In this document: in pieces, positions 49,262-57,919 of the stretch
Numbering within the stretch: position 1 is the first letter of the stretch
Layout: each line of letters opens with the position of its first letter
Source: Actinocrinis sp035653575
GTDB lineage: Bacteria > Actinomycetota > Actinomycetes > Streptomycetales > Catenulisporaceae
Length of the DNA stretch: 64,000 nucleotides
Direction of reading: 5' to 3'
Assembly (NCBI RefSeq): GCF_035653575.1
Contig: NZ_DASRBQ010000022.1
Coordinates: forward strand, 1-64,000
Made by a program: the position numbers and the translations under genes
The notes under the pieces: model-generated
Database searches by the model: none
What the model saw: the letters and a program-made list of their open reading frames with translations, nothing else
What the model was told of the DNA's origin: nothing

Positions 49262-50262
49262 CGGTCGGCCTCATCTTCCCGCGCTGTTTCTTCGTGCGCT
49301 GTTTCTTCCTGAGCCGTTTGTTCGTGCTCTGTGAGGGCGAGGAATGCGGCCTCGAGCGGCGAGATGACCGGCGCGAGTTCGCGCACTGCGACGTCCGCCC
49401 GCACCAGCCGCGCCACCAGTTCGTCCAGGGCGGGCACCTGCGCGCGCACCACCAGCACCTCGGTGTCGTGGCGGTTGACGGCGTCGGAGCCCTCGATGAC
49501 GCTTATGCCGGAGGTCTCGAGCGCCACGGTGCGGGCGGCCTGCGGGTCCGAGGTGCGCAGCCGGTAGTCGAGCTCGCTGTTCTCGGCGGAAAGCTTGCTC
49601 AGCGGCCCGGAGAAGACCACGCGTCCGGTCGCCAGAATGGTGACCTCGGAGCACAGCGCCTCGAGGTCGTCCATCCGATGGCTGGAGAGGATCACCGTGG
49701 TGCCGTCCGCGGCGAGGCGGCCGAGCACGCCGCGCACATGCTTCTTGCCGGCGGGGTCGAGCCCGTTGGAGGGCTCGTCGAGCACCAGCAGCCGCGGCTT
49801 GCTCAGCAGCGCGGCGGCCAGGCCGAGCCGCTGGCGCATGCCGAGGGAGAAGCCGCGGACCTTGTCGTCGGCCACCTCGGTGAGCCCCACCTGGTCCAGC
49901 ACGTCGGCCACGTCGCCGGCCCCGGCCGCACGCGCGTCGCGGCGGCGCAGCGCGGCCAGCGCGGCCAGGTTCTGCCGGGCGGTGAGCGTGGGGTAGAGCC
50001 CTGGGCCGTCGACGAAGCCTGCGACGCCGTCCGGGGCCGCGAGCGCGCGTCCGACCGGCGTGCCCAGGATCTCGAGGCGCCCCTCGTCGGCGACCGCCAG
50101 GCCGAGCAGCAGCCCGAGCAGCGTCGTCTTGCCCGCGCCGTTCGGCCCTACCAGCCCGTGGATCTGGCCGTGCGGGACGTTCAGGTCGATGCGGTCGAGC
50201 GCGACGACGTCACCGAAGCATTTGGTGATCCCGCGGCCCCGTATCGCAACGCTCGTCTCCAT
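49258..50262 (-). CDS. ABC-2 type transporter ATPase
   Basis: A 334-aa ATPase from an ATG behind GAGGGA. Walker A is GPNGAGKTT, the signature FSLGMRQR, Walker B LLVLDEP, and the switch His is in SSHRMDD. The C-terminal domain (about 220-315) is of the type seen in drug/lipid ABC-2 systems. The protein ends with pentad repeats (EQTAQ EETAH EETAR) encoded by 15-bp direct repeats at about 49275-49325. It is the first gene of a three-gene operon with the permease and the secreted phosphoesterase. Confidence 0.92.
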   Translation of the reverse strand: METSVAIRGRGITKCFGDVVALDRIDLNVPHGQIHGLVGPNGAGKTTLLGLLLGLAVADEGRLEILGTPVGRALAAPDGVAGFVDGPGLYPTLTARQNLAALAALRRRDARAAGAGDVADVLDQVGLTEVADDKVRGFSLGMRQRLGLAAALLSKPRLLVLDEPSNGLDPAGKKHVRGVLGRLAADGTTVILSSHRMDDLEALCSEVTILATGRVVFSGPLSKLSAENSELDYRLRTSDPQAARTVALETSGISVIEGSDAVNRHDTEVLVVRAQVPALDELVARLVRADVAVRELAPVISPLEAAFLALTEHEQTAQEETAHEETAREDEADR

Positions 50263-50307
50263 GCGTCCCTCACGCCCCTCCCTCGGCCAGCCCCCAGGAA
50301 CGTAGGC

Positions 50308-50321
50308 ACGTCACATGACGT
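50308..50321. promoter_or_regulatory. Inverted repeat ACGTCA-N2-TGACGT upstream of the ABC-2 operon
   Basis: Perfect 6-bp arms around CA, 46-59 bp upstream of the ATPase ATG. The position suits an operator at or near the promoter; the binder is unknown. Confidence 0.4.
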
Positions 50322-50391
50322 AGGGACCTGAGTCGGTTGAATGGTGAGGGAACGGAAGAGAAACCGGCGGACACGAACGAGGCCTTACACA

Positions 50392-50408
50392 CCTGACGGG
50401 CTGTCAGG
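50392..50408. promoter_or_regulatory. Inverted repeat CCTGAC-N5-GTCAGG
   Basis: CCTGACGGGCTGTCAGG, 130 bp upstream of the ABC-2 ATPase start. It shares CTGACGGGyTGTCAG with the site at 42902-42916. The rest of the 256-bp gap (50263-50518) shows no gene: short open frames there lack homology and ribosome sites. Confidence 0.45.
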
Positions 50409-50518
50409 AGCGCTCAGCGGGTACGCCAACTACACGGCCGACCGTCAAGGGGCGACCGCTATGCCCGAGAAATCCGGTTACGTGAAGCGAAAACGGCGAT
50501 TTATCGCGATTGCCGCGA

Positions 50519-51994
50519 TTACTGCGATGCGGACGGCGCCGGCGCGGGAGAGGCCGCGCAGCTCGTCATGAATCGCGGTTGTACGACGGCACCCGGCAGC
50601 GAGGGGCCGCAGGGCGCGGCAAGTCCGAAATAGTCATGGTCGATGTCGATGGTGACACCGCCGTAGGTCGCGTGGGTGTCGTCGCCCTGGAACTGGTGCA
50701 CGCGGTGGCCGCGCCAGTGGTCGGCCGGGTCGGCCCCGGGGTCGTCGTCGGCGTTGCCGTTCCAGTTGGCCACGTCCAAGACATCCGGCTCGACGGCGCT
50801 GCCCCAGACCGCGACCATGGCGCCGACCGCGCCCGACTCGTTGCCGTAGAGCGCCGCGTGGTAGTGCAGGGCGTGCAGCTCGGCGGTCCAGGCGCTCACG
50901 AAAGCCTGTGCGGTGGCGTTCTGGGCGGCGGTGTAGCTGCCGCCCTCCATGTCGTAGTAGAGCAGCGCTCCCGAGCCGAGGCCCAATGAAGAGGCCTGAG
51001 TCGCGGCGTCGTCGGCGCTCGCCTTCCCCTGGGCCGCGGCGTTGGTGACGGTGCCGTACGCCACCTGCGGCCCGACGTAGAGCGGCATCAGGCGCCAGCC
51101 CGCCTTGGTCTCGGTGGTGACCCACGAGGCCGTCAGATTCGGCTGGGCGCACGCTCGCTCGGCGCCGCCGATGTAGACGCCGACGGCGCCGAACGGCGAT
51201 CCGGTCCACGCGGCCATGTCCGTCGTGCTCGGCGCGGTGCACGCGTCGAATCCGAGCCCTGTGAAAACCTGCGTCATCGCCCCGACGATCTGCGGCGTGA
51301 CCGAGCTGTGAATCGCGCTGAGATTCGCCGCGACGCGGTCGGACACCTCGGTGGTCGACTCGCTCGTCGGCGCCTCGGCCGGCGCCGGTACGCCGGCTTG
51401 GGAGAGCAGCGAGAGCACGGAGGAGCGGTCGGTGCCGTAGGAGGCGGTGATCTGCACGCCGCGCAGCGTGGCGGTGATCCGCTGGTTCAACGGGTCGTCG
51501 GTGGCGCTCGCGCTCGTCGCGGTGGGTGAGGGCACCACCAGCACCGCGCCCTGCACCGAGCCGCTGGTCTGACCGGCGCAGCGCTGCTCGGCCGACGGGC
51601 TGCCGAAGTAGACCGCGTGCACATCGAAGCGCACGCAGCGCGAGGAGTCCCCGCTCAAGTCGACCAGATGCCATCCGGCCGGAACGGTGAACGTGTGCCC
51701 GAGGTAGGAAACGGCGCGGGCTGCGGCGGAGACCTCACCCGGTGCGCTGGAGGTGCCGGCGCTGTGGCGCGAGCTCGCTGAACCCGCCGCGTGACTTGTC
51801 GATGCGGGCCCGGGCAAGAGCACCTGCGCGACCGCGCCCCCGGCGGCGGAAGTCGCCGCGGCAGGCCGCGAGTCTCCGCTCGAACCGGCATCGCCCCACA
51901 TCGAGCCGGCCGCCACGGCGCTCCCCGCGACCGCGATGGCAGCCACGCCGAAAATACGCGAACGCCGCGAATCAAGCCACGAACGTATGTGCAC
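50519..51994 (-). CDS. Secreted DUF1906 (Rv2525c-like, GH25-related) protein
   Basis: A 491-aa exported protein. The N-terminus (RSWLDSRRSRIFGVAAIAVAGSAVAA) looks like a signal peptide or anchor. An Ala/Ser-rich linker and a variable N-terminal domain follow. From about 245 comes a DUF1906 TIM-barrel domain (GFDACTAPSTTDMAAWTGSP, AVGVYIGGAERACAQPNL, GWRLMPLYVGPQ, ALLYYDMEGG, HQFQGD). This family resembles glycoside hydrolases acting on cell-wall glycans, but activity has not been shown for most members. The start is a GTG at 51994. No operon partner is evident. Confidence 0.88.
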   Translation of the reverse strand: MHIRSWLDSRRSRIFGVAAIAVAGSAVAAGSMWGDAGSSGDSRPAAATSAAGGAVAQVLLPGPASTSHAAGSASSRHSAGTSSAPGEVSAAARAVSYLGHTFTVPAGWHLVDLSGDSSRCVRFDVHAVYFGSPSAEQRCAGQTSGSVQGAVLVVPSPTATSASATDDPLNQRITATLRGVQITASYGTDRSSVLSLLSQAGVPAPAEAPTSESTTEVSDRVAANLSAIHSSVTPQIVGAMTQVFTGLGFDACTAPSTTDMAAWTGSPFGAVGVYIGGAERACAQPNLTASWVTTETKAGWRLMPLYVGPQVAYGTVTNAAAQGKASADDAATQASSLGLGSGALLYYDMEGGSYTAAQNATAQAFVSAWTAELHALHYHAALYGNESGAVGAMVAVWGSAVEPDVLDVANWNGNADDDPGADPADHWRGHRVHQFQGDDTHATYGGVTIDIDHDYFGLAAPCGPSLPGAVVQPRFMTSCAASPAPAPSASQ

Positions 51995-52094
51995 CGATGC
52001 CCCCGGTCATCACTCGGCAAGCGCTTCCAAGCCGCGCAGATCCTAGCAGTGCGCAAGCGCGGCGCAGCGTGAGAGTGACAGCTTAGACGTGTTC

Positions 52095-52667
52095 TTAGAC
52101 GTGTTCGGACACGAGGACGCCCCAGGTTCCCGACTCCAGCGCGCGGAAGATGTGCGTCACGTCGCCGGGGTAGGCGATGTAATCCCCGGGGGCGAGTTGG
52201 ACGGGCTCCTCCTCGGGACCGGCGAGTGCACTGCCCGCGCACAGCACCAAATGCTCGACCACGCCCGGCATATGCGGGGCGGAGGTGCGCTGGCTGCCGG
52301 GTTCGGCTCGAATGCTGAACACGTCGCGGCGCGCACCGGGCGGACAGGCGGCGAGCAGGGTGGCTTGGTAGTCGGCTTGCGAGGCCGCGACGACCGGTCC
52401 CTGCCCGGAGCGGATTACCTGGACGTTGGGGCGCGGCTGCTCGAAAAGCCGGGCGAACGGGATGTCGAGCGCGACGCACAGCGCCCACAGCGTCTCAAGG
52501 CTCGGATTGCCGGTGCCGGCCTCCAGCTGGGAGAGCGTGGACTTGCCGATCTCCGCCCGGCGGGCGACCTCGCTCAGGCTCAGGCCGGTCCGGCGCCGCT
52601 CGCGGCGCAGCGCCGCCGCGATGGCCTCGGCCGAGGGCCGGGATGCCGCTGTCGGGTGTTCCGCCAT
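52095..52667 (-). CDS. XRE-family regulator with cupin domain
   Basis: A 190-aa regulator from ATG 52667. An HTH_3 domain lies at about 15-70 (LSLSEVARRAEIGKSTLSQLEAGTGNPSLETLW) and a C-terminal cupin at about 110-185 (HMPGVVEHLVLCAGSAL, LAPGDYIAYPGDVTHIFRAL). The frame continues upstream but across the divergent promoter. The gene is divergent from azlCD, and its own -10 lies inside an 18-bp palindrome, so autorepression and control of azlCD are likely. In this pairing the cupin often senses an amino acid or related ligand. Confidence 0.9.
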   Translation of the reverse strand: MAEHPTAASRPSAEAIAAALRRERRRTGLSLSEVARRAEIGKSTLSQLEAGTGNPSLETLWALCVALDIPFARLFEQPRPNVQVIRSGQGPVVAASQADYQATLLAACPPGARRDVFSIRAEPGSQRTSAPHMPGVVEHLVLCAGSALAGPEEEPVQLAPGDYIAYPGDVTHIFRALESGTWGVLVSEHV

Positions 52668-52668
52668 T

Positions 52669-52686
52669 CGTTCATTTTGATGAACG
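52669..52686. promoter_or_regulatory. 18-bp palindromic operator between xre and azlC
   Basis: CGTTCAT-TTTG-ATGAACG: perfect 7-bp arms with a 4-bp centre. It begins 2 bp upstream of the xre start codon and covers that gene's -10. It is the best candidate for the XRE protein's own site. Confidence 0.6.
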
Positions 52687-52702
52687 GCGTTCCCTTTGAC
52701 AA
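52674..52702 (-). promoter_or_regulatory. Promoter of the XRE gene (leaderless)
   Basis: Minus strand: TTGTCA (52702-52697), 17 bp, CAAAAT (52679-52674), then six bases to the ATG at 52667. Its -35 overlaps the azlC -35 on the other strand. Confidence 0.55.
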
Positions 52703-52724
52703 ACGGCCGCGCCGCGTTCACTAT
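52696..52724 (+). promoter_or_regulatory. Promoter of azlC (leaderless)
   Basis: TTGACA (52696-52701), 17 bp, CACTAT (52719-52724); the expected transcription start is at or next to the ATG at 52732. No ribosome site is visible. Confidence 0.55.
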
Positions 52725-52731
52725 GACGGAC

Positions 52732-53397
52732 ATGCGTTCGGCGTGGAGAACACTGGATTCCGATCTGCTCCGCAGCATCGCTCTGATCTGCGGCTCCGTC
52801 GCCATGGTGGGCGTCTCGTACGGCGCGTCGGCGGTCGCGGCCGGCTTCCCGCTCTGGCTGCCCGTGCTGACCGGCGCCCTCGTACTGGCCGGGTCCTCGG
52901 AGTTCCTGTTCGTCGGCATCACGGCCGCCGGCGGCAACCCGTTCGCCGCGGTCGCCGCCGGGCTGCTGGTCAACGCCCGGCATGTGCCCTACGGACTGGC
53001 GCTGCCCGAGGTGATCGAGCCGGGCTGGCGCAGGCTCCTGGGCACGCATCTGATGAACGACGAGACGGTCGTGCTCGCGCTCTCCCAGCCGGACCTCGTC
53101 CGCAAGCGCGCCGCATACCGGCTGTGCGGGCTGGGAATCCTCATCGCCTGGCCGCTCGGGGCGTTCCTCGGCAGCCTGGGCGGCACCCAGGTACGCGATA
53201 CCGGCGCGTTCGGGCTGGACGCGACATTTCCGGCGGTCATCCTGGCGCTGATCCTTCCGGCCCTGCGCGAGCGAGTCACGCGCGAGGCCGCGCTGGTCGG
53301 TGCGGCCATCGCGCTGGTCGCCTCCGTTTACCTGCCTGCCGGGCTGCCCGAGTTGCTGGCGCTGAGCGGACTGCTGATCCGCTTCGTCCGCGCATGA
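52732..53397 (+). CDS. azlC: AzlC-family branched-chain amino acid exporter subunit
   Basis: A 221-aa membrane protein with AzlC hallmarks (AGSSEFLFVGITAAGGNPF, LLVNARHVPYGLALPEV, THLMNDETVVLAL). With AzlD it exports branched-chain amino acids or analogues. ATG 52732 was chosen as the leaderless start; ATG 52723, three codons earlier, is possible. It overlaps azlD (ATGA). Confidence 0.9.
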   Translation: MRSAWRTLDSDLLRSIALICGSVAMVGVSYGASAVAAGFPLWLPVLTGALVLAGSSEFLFVGITAAGGNPFAAVAAGLLVNARHVPYGLALPEVIEPGWRRLLGTHLMNDETVVLALSQPDLVRKRAAYRLCGLGILIAWPLGAFLGSLGGTQVRDTGAFGLDATFPAVILALILPALRERVTREAALVGAAIALVASVYLPAGLPELLALSGLLIRFVRA

Positions 53398-53714
53398 CCG
53401 GCAACCGCGTCCTGCTCGTCAGCGCCATGCTGACGCTCGCGGCCGGCACCTTCGTCTTCCGGCTCGTCGGCCCGTTGCTGCGCTCCCGGGTCGAGTTCCC
53501 GCCGCTGGCCCGCCGCCTGCTGGAGAGCGCGGCCGTGGTCCTGCTCACGGCGCTGGTCGCCACGACCGCACTGACTCAGGGCCATGACTTCGCCGGATAC
53601 GCCAGACCCGCCGGCGTCGCCGTCGGCGGGCTGCTTGCCTGGCGTAAGGCGCCTATCCTCGTTGTCGTCATCGCCGCGGCGGCCACCACCGCGCTGCTGC
53701 GGCTGGCGCCCTAA
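53394..53714 (+). CDS. azlD: AzlD-family exporter subunit
   Basis: A 106-aa protein with four hydrophobic segments (LLVSAMLTLAAGTFVFRLVG, LLESAAVVLLTALVATTAL, AGVAVGGLLAWRKAP, ILVVVIAAAATTALL), the size and FRLVGPLL..P motif of AzlD. The ATG overlaps the azlC stop by 4 bp. The gene can be missed because a longer artificial frame covers it. Confidence 0.88.
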   Translation: MTGNRVLLVSAMLTLAAGTFVFRLVGPLLRSRVEFPPLARRLLESAAVVLLTALVATTALTQGHDFAGYARPAGVAVGGLLAWRKAPILVVVIAAAATTALLRLAP

Positions 53715-53721
53715 CGCGGCG

Positions 53722-53737
53722 CCTGACTGAAATCAGG
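53722..53737. terminator. Small hairpin filling the azlD/phosphatase gap
   Basis: CCTGA-CTGAAA-TCAGG: a 5-bp stem within the 23 bp between two convergent stop codons. It may be a weak bidirectional terminator. Confidence 0.35.
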
Positions 53738-54676
53738 TCAGAGGTTGAAGGCCGAGGTGAGGGTCGGGTAGGAGGCGGCCTGCCCGAGCGCCGGCAGGCC
53801 GAGCAGCTGCTCGGCGGTGCCCAGCAGTGAGTAGTGGTTGAACAGCGTCCCCGAGGTGCTGCCGGCCCGGGTGCTCGGGCTGATCACGATCGTGGCGACG
53901 TGGCAGCTGTTGTCGGTGGTGTTGGCTGAGCAGTCCTCGCCGGAGCTGCCGCCACTGCCCTCGTCCCAGGTCAGGAACACCGCGGTGGTTCCGCTCTGGT
54001 ACTCGGAGCTGTTCAGGATCGTGGGCAGGTTGCTCGACAGCCAGCTGTCGCCCTGCGCGATCGTGCCGTCGTGCATGTCGTCGATGAGGTTCGGCGTGAC
54101 GAAGGAGAAGGCCGAGAGCGTGCCGGCGGACAGGTCGCTCGCCAGCTGCGTGTAGGGCACGTCGAAGGTGGAGCAGCCGCTGAGCGAGGTGAAGTAGGGC
54201 GGCGGGTTGTGCCGCACCGCGTATTCGCCGGAGTTGGACTTGTCGCAGTTCGAGGGCATGGACTCCTCGTACGCCTTCCAGCTCTCACCCTGGCCGAAGA
54301 TGCTCGCCGACGAGGTGCTGCACTTGGTCGACGGGTTGCAGTCGGAGTCGAAGTTCTTCAGCGAGCTGACCGCGAGGCCGGAGGTGGCCCCGACGTAGTT
54401 GGGCAGGCTCGGGTGCGAGACGTTGTGGTAGTTGGTGGCCAGGCCGCACTGCCCAGCCAGCGAGTTGATGTACGGAGCCTGGGAGCTGCCGATGATGTCG
54501 CTGTAGCTGTGGTTCTCCATCCACACCCAGATGACGTGGGTGTAGGTCGGGGGCGTGCTCAGCGTGCCGCACGGCCCGGTGGCGGCCGCGGCGGGCTGGC
54601 TGGACCCGGCGGCGCCCACGACGCCGCCGATCGCCAGCGCCACGGTCGCGGCCAGGGCGAGAATCCTGCTGCGCAT
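53738..54676 (-). CDS. Secreted acid phosphatase / phosphoesterase
   Basis: A 312-aa exported enzyme from an ATG behind AGGAG. The signal peptide is clear (MRSRILALAATVALAIGGVV, cleavage near AAAA-TGPCG). The phosphoesterase-family core shows HVIWVWMENHSYSDIIG (metal site), NYHNVSHPSLPNYVGATSG, FVTPNLIDDMHDG and FLTWDEGSGG. It probably releases phosphate from organic esters outside the cell. A three-unit PHO-box-like array lies about 150 bp upstream in the same orientation, which fits induction by phosphate starvation. Confidence 0.92.
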   Translation of the reverse strand: MRSRILALAATVALAIGGVVGAAGSSQPAAAATGPCGTLSTPPTYTHVIWVWMENHSYSDIIGSSQAPYINSLAGQCGLATNYHNVSHPSLPNYVGATSGLAVSSLKNFDSDCNPSTKCSTSSASIFGQGESWKAYEESMPSNCDKSNSGEYAVRHNPPPYFTSLSGCSTFDVPYTQLASDLSAGTLSAFSFVTPNLIDDMHDGTIAQGDSWLSSNLPTILNSSEYQSGTTAVFLTWDEGSGGSSGEDCSANTTDNSCHVATIVISPSTRAGSTSGTLFNHYSLLGTAEQLLGLPALGQAASYPTLTSAFNL

Positions 54677-54823
54677 AAGCGACTCCTAGCAAAGTCCGAG
54701 TACCGGTGAATGCGAGCCCTGATCAGTTCGCGGGTGGTCGACCCAAAATCGCAGAGTGCTGGCATAAACGCCTGCGGGCAAGCCCGATCGGTAAGGATTC
54801 GTCCCCTATTCGCCGACCCTTCG

Positions 54824-54856
54824 CGCGGGTGGCCGCAGGATGAACAACGGGTGCAG
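54824..54856 (-). promoter_or_regulatory. PHO-box-like array (three 11-bp direct repeat units)
   Basis: Minus strand, in order: CTGCACCCGTT, GTTCATCCTGC, GGCCACCCGCG. All share CAyCC at positions 4-8, as in the GTTCACC repeat units bound by PhoP in Streptomyces. It is oriented toward the secreted phosphatase and lies about 50 bp upstream of the divergent ppk2. Confidence 0.55.
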
Positions 54857-54906
54857 CCTTGGCCCGCCCCCTGGCGAGCGCGCCCGGTCCGGGTGATCCT
54901 TCCGTC

Positions 54907-55908
54907 GTGAGCACCGAGCCGACCGACCAGCCGACCGATCAGCCGCGCGGCCTGAAGACCGACCTGTCCAACCTGCGCGCCCGCCCCAAGCCGGGCGGCC
55001 CGCTGGACCTCGCCGCCGCGGCCGACCTGCGCGTGGACGACAGCGACGACGACGATCCAGTGCTGTACTACGCGGACGGCTCGCCGGTGGACACCTGGCG
55101 CGAGGACTACCCGTACGACGAGCGCCTCTCCCGCTCCGAATACGAACTGCACAAGCGCCTGCTGCAGATCGAGCTGCTGAAGCTGCAGAACTGGATCAAG
55201 GAGTCCGGTCAGCGCCTCGTCGTGCTGTTCGAGGGCCGGGACGCGGCGGGCAAGGGCGGCACGATCAAGCGGTTCACCGAGCACCTCAACCCGCGCGGCG
55301 CCCGCGTGGTCGCCCTGGAGAAGCCCTCGGAGCGCGAGAGCAGCCAGTGGTACTTCCAGCGGTATGTCGCGCACCTGCCCGCGGCCGGCGAGATCGTGCT
55401 GTTCGACCGCTCCTGGTACAACCGCGCCGGGGTGGAGCGGGTCATGGGCTTCTGCGGCCCGGAGCAGTACCTGGAGTTCATGCGCCAGGCCCCGGAGTTC
55501 GAGCGGATGCTGGCGCGCGACGGTATCCGGCTGGTGAAGTTCTGGTTCTCGGTCTCCCGGGCCGAGCAGCGCACCCGCTTCGTGATCCGGCAGGTCGACC
55601 CGGTGCGCCAGTGGAAGCTGAGCCCGATGGACCTGGCCTCGCTGGACAAGTGGGACGAGTACACCGAGGCGAAGGAGGCGATGTTCTTCTACACGGACAC
55701 CGCCGACGCGCCGTGGACCGTGGTCAAGAGCAACGACAAGAAGCGCGCCAGGCTCGGCGCGATGCGCCACGTGCTCTCGCTCTACGACTACCCGGACAAG
55801 GACCCTGAGATCGCCGCGCCGCCGGACCCGCTGATCGTCGGCTCCGCGGCGCTGCTGTCCGAGCGCACCGCGGACGCCCAGCAGATCCTGCCGAGGCTGT
55901 CGCGCTGA
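54907..55908 (+). CDS. ppk2: Polyphosphate kinase 2
   Basis: A 333-aa PPK2 enzyme, which uses polyphosphate to phosphorylate nucleotides (or the reverse). Walker A is FEGRDAAGKGGTIKR, Walker B FDRSWYNRAGVERVMGF, and the lid QVDPVRQWKLSPMDLAS is complete, followed by SNDKKRARLGAMRHVL. The start is taken as GTG 54907 (MSTEPTDQPTDQ); no ribosome site is evident and an ATG lies 16 codons upstream. It sits between two PHO-box-like arrays and two phosphate genes. Confidence 0.93.
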   Translation: MSTEPTDQPTDQPRGLKTDLSNLRARPKPGGPLDLAAAADLRVDDSDDDDPVLYYADGSPVDTWREDYPYDERLSRSEYELHKRLLQIELLKLQNWIKESGQRLVVLFEGRDAAGKGGTIKRFTEHLNPRGARVVALEKPSERESSQWYFQRYVAHLPAAGEIVLFDRSWYNRAGVERVMGFCGPEQYLEFMRQAPEFERMLARDGIRLVKFWFSVSRAEQRTRFVIRQVDPVRQWKLSPMDLASLDKWDEYTEAKEAMFFYTDTADAPWTVVKSNDKKRARLGAMRHVLSLYDYPDKDPEIAAPPDPLIVGSAALLSERTADAQQILPRLSR

Positions 55909-55916
55909 GGCGGCGG

Positions 55917-55949
55917 GCCGGATGAACATTCGGCGACGTGCGGGTGTTT
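55917..55949 (-). promoter_or_regulatory. PHO-box-like array upstream of pit
   Basis: Minus strand: AAACACCCGCA, CGTCGCCGAAT, GTTCATCCGGC, three consecutive 11-bp units. The outer two match the CAyCC core; the middle one is poor. It lies 50 bp upstream of the pit GTG, in reverse orientation to it. Confidence 0.45.
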
Positions 55950-55999
55950 TATGACGATGGTCCCTTCCGTCTCAGTCATCGCACGCATACGTTCGCGAC

Positions 56000-57154
<1,155 letters not shown>

Positions 57155-57251
57155 CGCGCCCGCTCGCTGTGCGCCCGGCATTCGTGCGCCCGGCTTCCGC
57201 GTACACGACATCTCAGGATCGAGCGAGAGCAGGGAAGCGAGGCGGGCCGCG

Positions 57252-57527
57252 ATGAACTCCTGGATCAATCTGACCGCGCTGTGGAAGATCGTGGTCGTCG
57301 GCCTGTTGGCCGGGGCCGGGCTGCCCGCGCTGTTCGCGGTCGGGCTGCGGGCGCTGAGCCCGGCGCGCGGCGCCGAGTCCGGAACGACGCGGGGCGGCCA
57401 GGGGCCGGACGGCGGCGGCCGGGCCGCCTCGGCCGGATCGCCGGGACTCGCCTTGGCGGTGCTTTGCTTCGCGGTGGTGCTGGCCGCGATCGGGTGGGGT
57501 ATCTACAGCATCGTCAGCCACAGTTAA
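57252..57527 (+). CDS. Small membrane protein next to pit
   Basis: A 91-aa protein with two TM helices (IVVVGLLAGAGLPALFAVGL and LALAVLCFAVVLAAIGWGIY) joined by a Gly/Ser-rich cytoplasmic or external loop. Similar unnamed proteins often follow pit in actinomycetes, so an accessory role in phosphate transport is possible. The ATG follows a purine-rich stretch. Function unknown. Confidence 0.72.
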   Translation: MNSWINLTALWKIVVVGLLAGAGLPALFAVGLRALSPARGAESGTTRGGQGPDGGGRAASAGSPGLALAVLCFAVVLAAIGWGIYSIVSHS

Positions 57528-57610
57528 CCCCGCGTAACCCCACGGGCCGGTCCGCCGGCCCGGATCGCTAGGCCCGCCCTGCTTCGCCCATCCCGCACCC
57601 GAGGTCCGCG

Positions 57611-57919
57611 ATGCCGATCCCACCGCTGCTGCAATCCATCATCGACTTCGTCCGCAAGGGCTATCCGCAGGGTGTGCCCGACCGCGACTACCTGCCGCTG
57701 TTCGCGCTGCTGCGGCGCAGGCTCTCGGACCTGGAGGTCGCCGAGATCGCCGCGGCGCTGGCCGAGGACGAGGTCGCGCAGAATCCGGCGGCGATCGGCG
57801 AGGCCATCGCGCGCCTGATCCAGGAGGCGCCCTCCGAAGCGGACATCGAGCGGGTGCGTGCCCGGCTCGGCGCGGCCGGATGGGACGAACCCGAGGCGTT
57901 GAGTCAGCCTACCGACTGA
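57611..57919 (+). CDS. DUF3349-family protein
   Basis: A 102-aa soluble helical protein resembling the mycobacterial Rv0543c family: LLQSIIDFVRKGYPQGVPDRDYLPLFALLRRRL in the N-terminal half, then VAEIAAALAED and a C-terminal helix pair. Its function is unknown. A strong terminator (57972-58007) follows on the same strand. Confidence 0.85.
   Translation: MPIPPLLQSIIDFVRKGYPQGVPDRDYLPLFALLRRRLSDLEVAEIAAALAEDEVAQNPAAIGEAIARLIQEAPSEADIERVRARLGAAGWDEPEALSQPTD

Noticed and set aside
50341..50571. 76-codon plus-strand frame in the gap upstream of the ABC-2 operon
   Set aside because: Arg-rich, no ribosome site, no homology, and it covers the palindrome at 50392 and the end of the DUF1906 gene.
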